Positions 61,262 through 64,000 of a stretch of DNA of 64,000 bases are shown here, in pieces. Below the pieces are notes generated by a model. The model ran no database searches. It saw only the letters and a list, made by a program, of their open reading frames with translations, and was not told the origin of the DNA. The first letter of the stretch is position 1. Each line of letters opens with the position of its first letter. Source of the stretch: Pomacea canaliculata (taxonomy: Eukaryota > Mollusca > Gastropoda > Architaenioglossa > Ampullariidae). The stretch covers positions 1,488,190 through 1,552,189 of the forward strand of contig NC_037597.1 of NCBI RefSeq assembly GCF_003073045.1, given 5' to 3'. The position numbers were made by a program, and so were the translations under genes.

Positions 61262-61960
61262 TGGGCAGGGGGAGGGTAGAGGTGACAGGTGGCAGGATCC
61301 GCCACTCACGGCCACCGCGACGTCGACCACTCTTGGAGGTACCTTCAACGAGGTGTCGTTCCGTGTCACATGACCAGACCAGCTTACATCGCTTTACTAT
61401 TGCAAGTAATGGTTCTTGGTCTCCTACGAGTGTGGCGACCAAAGATGCAGCAATGATAAATACTAACGGAATGGTTCAAATTGTTCTCCGTTGTGTTCGA
61501 TACAAGAAACCATGACTTACTTTTGTCAGTGCTGCTCTCCATGCCATGTGCACTTGAACTCAGGGCCGTGCTTAGGGGCAGGCGGACGAGGCATCTGCCT
61601 AGGGCCCCGCGCTTAAAGGGGCCCCGCTCTTTTGATTGATATGTGACTTTAGATCCCAACTAAAACCGTGTGATCGTGGCGTGAGGGCCCCGCACATGCC
61701 CTTTGCCTCGGGCCCCGCGGGGGCTAAGAACTGGTCTGCTTGAACTGTATGTCTTTGGTAAAGTCTTACAGTTTCTGATGAAGTCGACGTCGTCTGCAAA
61801 TGCAGATGGAGGTGCTATGGTCGTGGAAGTTTCACATATGGTGTTCTCCAGAAAAATGTCGACCAGCACAGGCGATAGTGGGTGACCTTGAGGGACGCCT
61901 GCTGATGAATGATATACAGAGTCATTATACTCTATACAGTGCATTTCTATACACACATTA
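61262..61960 (-). mobile_element. Endonuclease/RT LINE remnant, minus strand, split by a hAT MITE
   Basis: The high-coordinate end encodes SAGVPQGHPLSPVLVDIFLE and a PPSAFADDVDFI block, which are RT motifs B and C (GxxQGxPLSP ... FADD). The low-coordinate end encodes VGDQEPLLAIVKRCKLVW and GRRRGGREWR, the C-terminal block of the same ORF2 type. They lie in order on the minus strand and are interrupted by the MITE at 61561-61738. The GRRRGxR segment resembles the same block of the fragment at 14930-15090. Confidence 0.8.
61561..61738 (+). mobile_element. hAT-type MITE nested inside the LINE remnant
   Basis: A 178-bp element starting CAGGGCCGTGCTTAG and ending CTAAGAACTGGTCTG, an imperfect 15-bp terminal inverted repeat (11 of 15 match). 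It is flanked by identical 8-bp copies CTTGAACT (61553-61560 and 61739-61746). It is very GC-rich internally, with runs such as 'ggggccccgc' and 'gggccccgcgggggc' that self-complement. It is in the family of 'CAGGGCCG...' hAT MITEs. The overlapping open frames across it are artefacts. Confidence 0.85.
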
Positions 61961-61980
61961 TCAGTCAGTTTGTTTAGGTT

Positions 61981-62052
61981 GCTACACTGACCATCTCTCG
62001 CCGTGATATAGTTTTAAATTGCTGATACGGCGTTCAACACCAACAAACAACA
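61981..62052 (+). repeat. SINE family B tail fragment
   Basis: 'ctcgccgtgatatagtttta' with 'aattgctgatacggcgttca' and 'acaccaacaaacaacaac' match the 3' end of SINE family B. The tRNA-like head is absent. Confidence 0.6.
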
Positions 62053-62310
62053 ACAGCTTCATTGTGGAGTCGGAGTCTGCCAACATTCATGCTTAATGTA
62101 CTGTAATGCACGAAGTTTATATCTTGTTTACCCTCTCTCTCCACGCTGTGGTCTCACCCTTTGCCAGTAGTTTTCATGCAGATTGTTATTTATAATTTTA
62201 CAAGCCCTGCCTGCCAGAGCTCTCGTCTTATCGCGATGCCTTCTTCAAACGCGGCGTGTCGGCTTGATCAGACAACGGCAGAGCAGCCGCTACGGGCCAG
62301 AAGATGATGT

Positions 62311-62335
62311 CTTTTTTTTCTCTCTCTCTCTCTCT
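62311..62335. repeat. T run followed by (CT)n microsatellite
   Basis: Eight T then about eight CT units. Confidence 0.9.
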
Positions 62336-64000
62336 GAATGTTCACACACACGATTGTAAGTTGCTTGCGGTATTAAGACATGGAAGATATCTGAGACGGA
62401 ACCAGACCATTGCGTGTTGGTTGACTTCTGAACTGGTATTCATGTAGAGCCTGCAACTATCTGCCATGTAAAGCCTGTACAACTACCAGCGACAATTAAG
62501 CTGCTTTTGTTTCCATGTGCTCTGCCACTGCCTTCTTACCATTTACCATGTGAAATAAGAAACTAAGCTGACCAGTTATTGGTGGAAATTTTCAACGTTG
62601 TTAATCTGTGACAGAGTACATTAGTGAATACCAACCCTGCATGATCTGGTTGTCTCACTGTAGTGACATTCGGTAAAATAAGTAGCATCGTAAACTAGCA
62701 CTTGTCTAGAGATTCGGTCAGTAAAACAAGTAGCATTGTACAGTCTGAAGTGGTACATTCTGTAGAACAAGCTTTACAACAGGACGTGTGTGCTCTTGTT
62801 CCCGGGCTGGTTGGTTAAAAATTAATCTTCACCCTCGCACTAAGCGCGCTCCACAAAGAGTAGACCAGACGGCAGGCTAATTCCCCGTGTCAGGCTGCTT
62901 CTCCCATCAGACATACTTGGCAGTTGCCAGAGATTTGAGCAGCGCCCCTCACGCGCCCTCTGGCCCACGGGTTGCTGGCGGCTGTAGCTGTGTAGTGGGC
63001 GACAAGACAGTGGTTTGCTTTTGTTTCTCTCTCTCCCAGCCTTCAAAATGCAAGGTTTTGTTTTTTTCAAACCTCTGGTTACAACTGTTTGAGATTTTAG
63101 ACCCCCAGTTAAAATTGTTACGGCTATAAGTACTCCCTTAAAACCAGTCATAAGGCCAGCGATAAGTACACATCGGTGCACGTATTGATATTTTCACGAT
63201 TTTGAACCCTGATATGAAGAAACTGGTTTTATTGTGTAAGACGTTTTGTGCATGTAAAATTGTCTCTGATATTTGGTAACAAATAATAAAAGACAGTTCA
63301 CGTTTTCTGACACCCGGTTGACGCTTGTCAAATTTTCTTGACACGATTTGAAGGTATCTTGATTTACTCGCGTTTTTACGCGATGGACAACACTACTCTT
63401 GCGACGGTAACTTTTGTGACACAGTGTCAGCTCTTGTCATTAATGGCTGTCTTTAATTATTATCATTCCTCTTATGCTCATGTTGTTGACGTATTCACAT
63501 GAAGGCTGCAGCTGTTGACCTATTGCAACAGTCATTGGCCAGCCTTCATGCCTAGTTCATGGTCTTTACTTTTACAGTTTGGTGTGCTTATGCAGTCTTC
63601 ATATACGACTTCAAACGGATATTGTAGTTTAGTTAGCTTCTAAACAAGTTGAAAACCATACATGTACATAGATACAGGGAAATGTAGCTATCGAAACTGG
63701 GACATGTTTCGTTTATCATCTATTGACAGCTTCAAGACTTTGAGTTTAGGTTAACTAAAGCGTATTATATCAGGGGCGGTGTTATTACATTGAAACCAGC
63801 GTGGCGTAGAATTCACATCTTCAGATAGACCACGCATTCCTCCACCTCAGGAGGTTTTTTTTTCTCTCTCTCTTCTGCGTGCAAGAGCCTATGATAGACG
63901 ACTTGGCACCGAGCTGAAGGCGAGAACAACAGTACCTACTGACTGTTCTGTGCACTCAGTGCTTGTTCCACTAGCGTGTACTGCCAAAAGCCGTTGTGTC
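62336..64000 (+). other. Right edge, continuing CEP170-like intron
   Basis: No exon that could follow the phase-1 exon ending at 59223 was recognised, and no named repeat. The frames at 62840-63181 on the minus strand and 62887-63129 on the plus strand lack domain character. The intron therefore probably continues beyond the window. Confidence 0.45.

Noticed and set aside
61599-61956. Minus-strand frames spanning the MITE and LINE as one protein
   Set aside because: The join across the MITE is accidental; only the RT part (above 61746) is derived from coding sequence.

Overview
The window is animal nuclear DNA. Its genes are split by many spliceosomal introns, it is AT-rich, and the space between exons is filled with decayed non-LTR retrotransposons, tRNA-derived SINEs, MITEs and microsatellites. 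The repeat style (a SINE tail with 'gccgtgatatag' and 'cggcgtaaaacacc', CR1/L2-like and RTE/CR1-like LINE debris) and the protein families suggest a lophotrochozoan, most likely a mollusc and perhaps a gastropod. The species is not determined. No operons, CRISPR arrays, rRNA or true tRNA genes were seen.

Four genes can be rebuilt exon by exon with consistent splice sites and reading phase. (1) ADAT3, the non-catalytic subunit of the tRNA wobble adenosine deaminase, on the minus strand at 335-4047 (7 coding exons, 363 aa). (2) An SLC46-family major-facilitator transporter, head-to-head with it on the plus strand at 7241-10372 (5 coding exons, 497 aa), with an inferred non-coding first exon ending at 4942. 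(3) RRP36, an rRNA-processing factor, on the plus strand at 17262-24360 (9 coding exons, 238 aa, including a 16-nt microexon). (4) The 5' part of a CEP170-like FHA-domain centrosome/microtubule protein on the plus strand, running off the right edge. The body exons lie at 41453-59223, and three separate candidate first coding exons (26230, 29477, 40077) all end in phase 0 and can each join the exon at 41453.

The left 25 kb is compact and holds housekeeping genes (tRNA modification, ribosome biogenesis). The right 38 kb is one large gene with long introns, several GC/CpG-rich stretches that look like alternative promoters, and many repeats.

The most notable observations are: a textbook U12-type AT-AC intron right after the CEP170-like FHA domain (49439-49880); the three interchangeable first exons; two copies of one TTAA-flanked piggyBac-type MITE in opposite orientation (5431-5668 and 24810-25041); two hAT-type MITEs with intact 8-bp target duplications (42499-42680, and 61561-61738 nested in a LINE); a dispersed tRNA-derived SINE family; and a duplicated ETS-type promoter motif before RRP36 that reappears before the 26-kb first exon. 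I see no wholly new multi-gene system.
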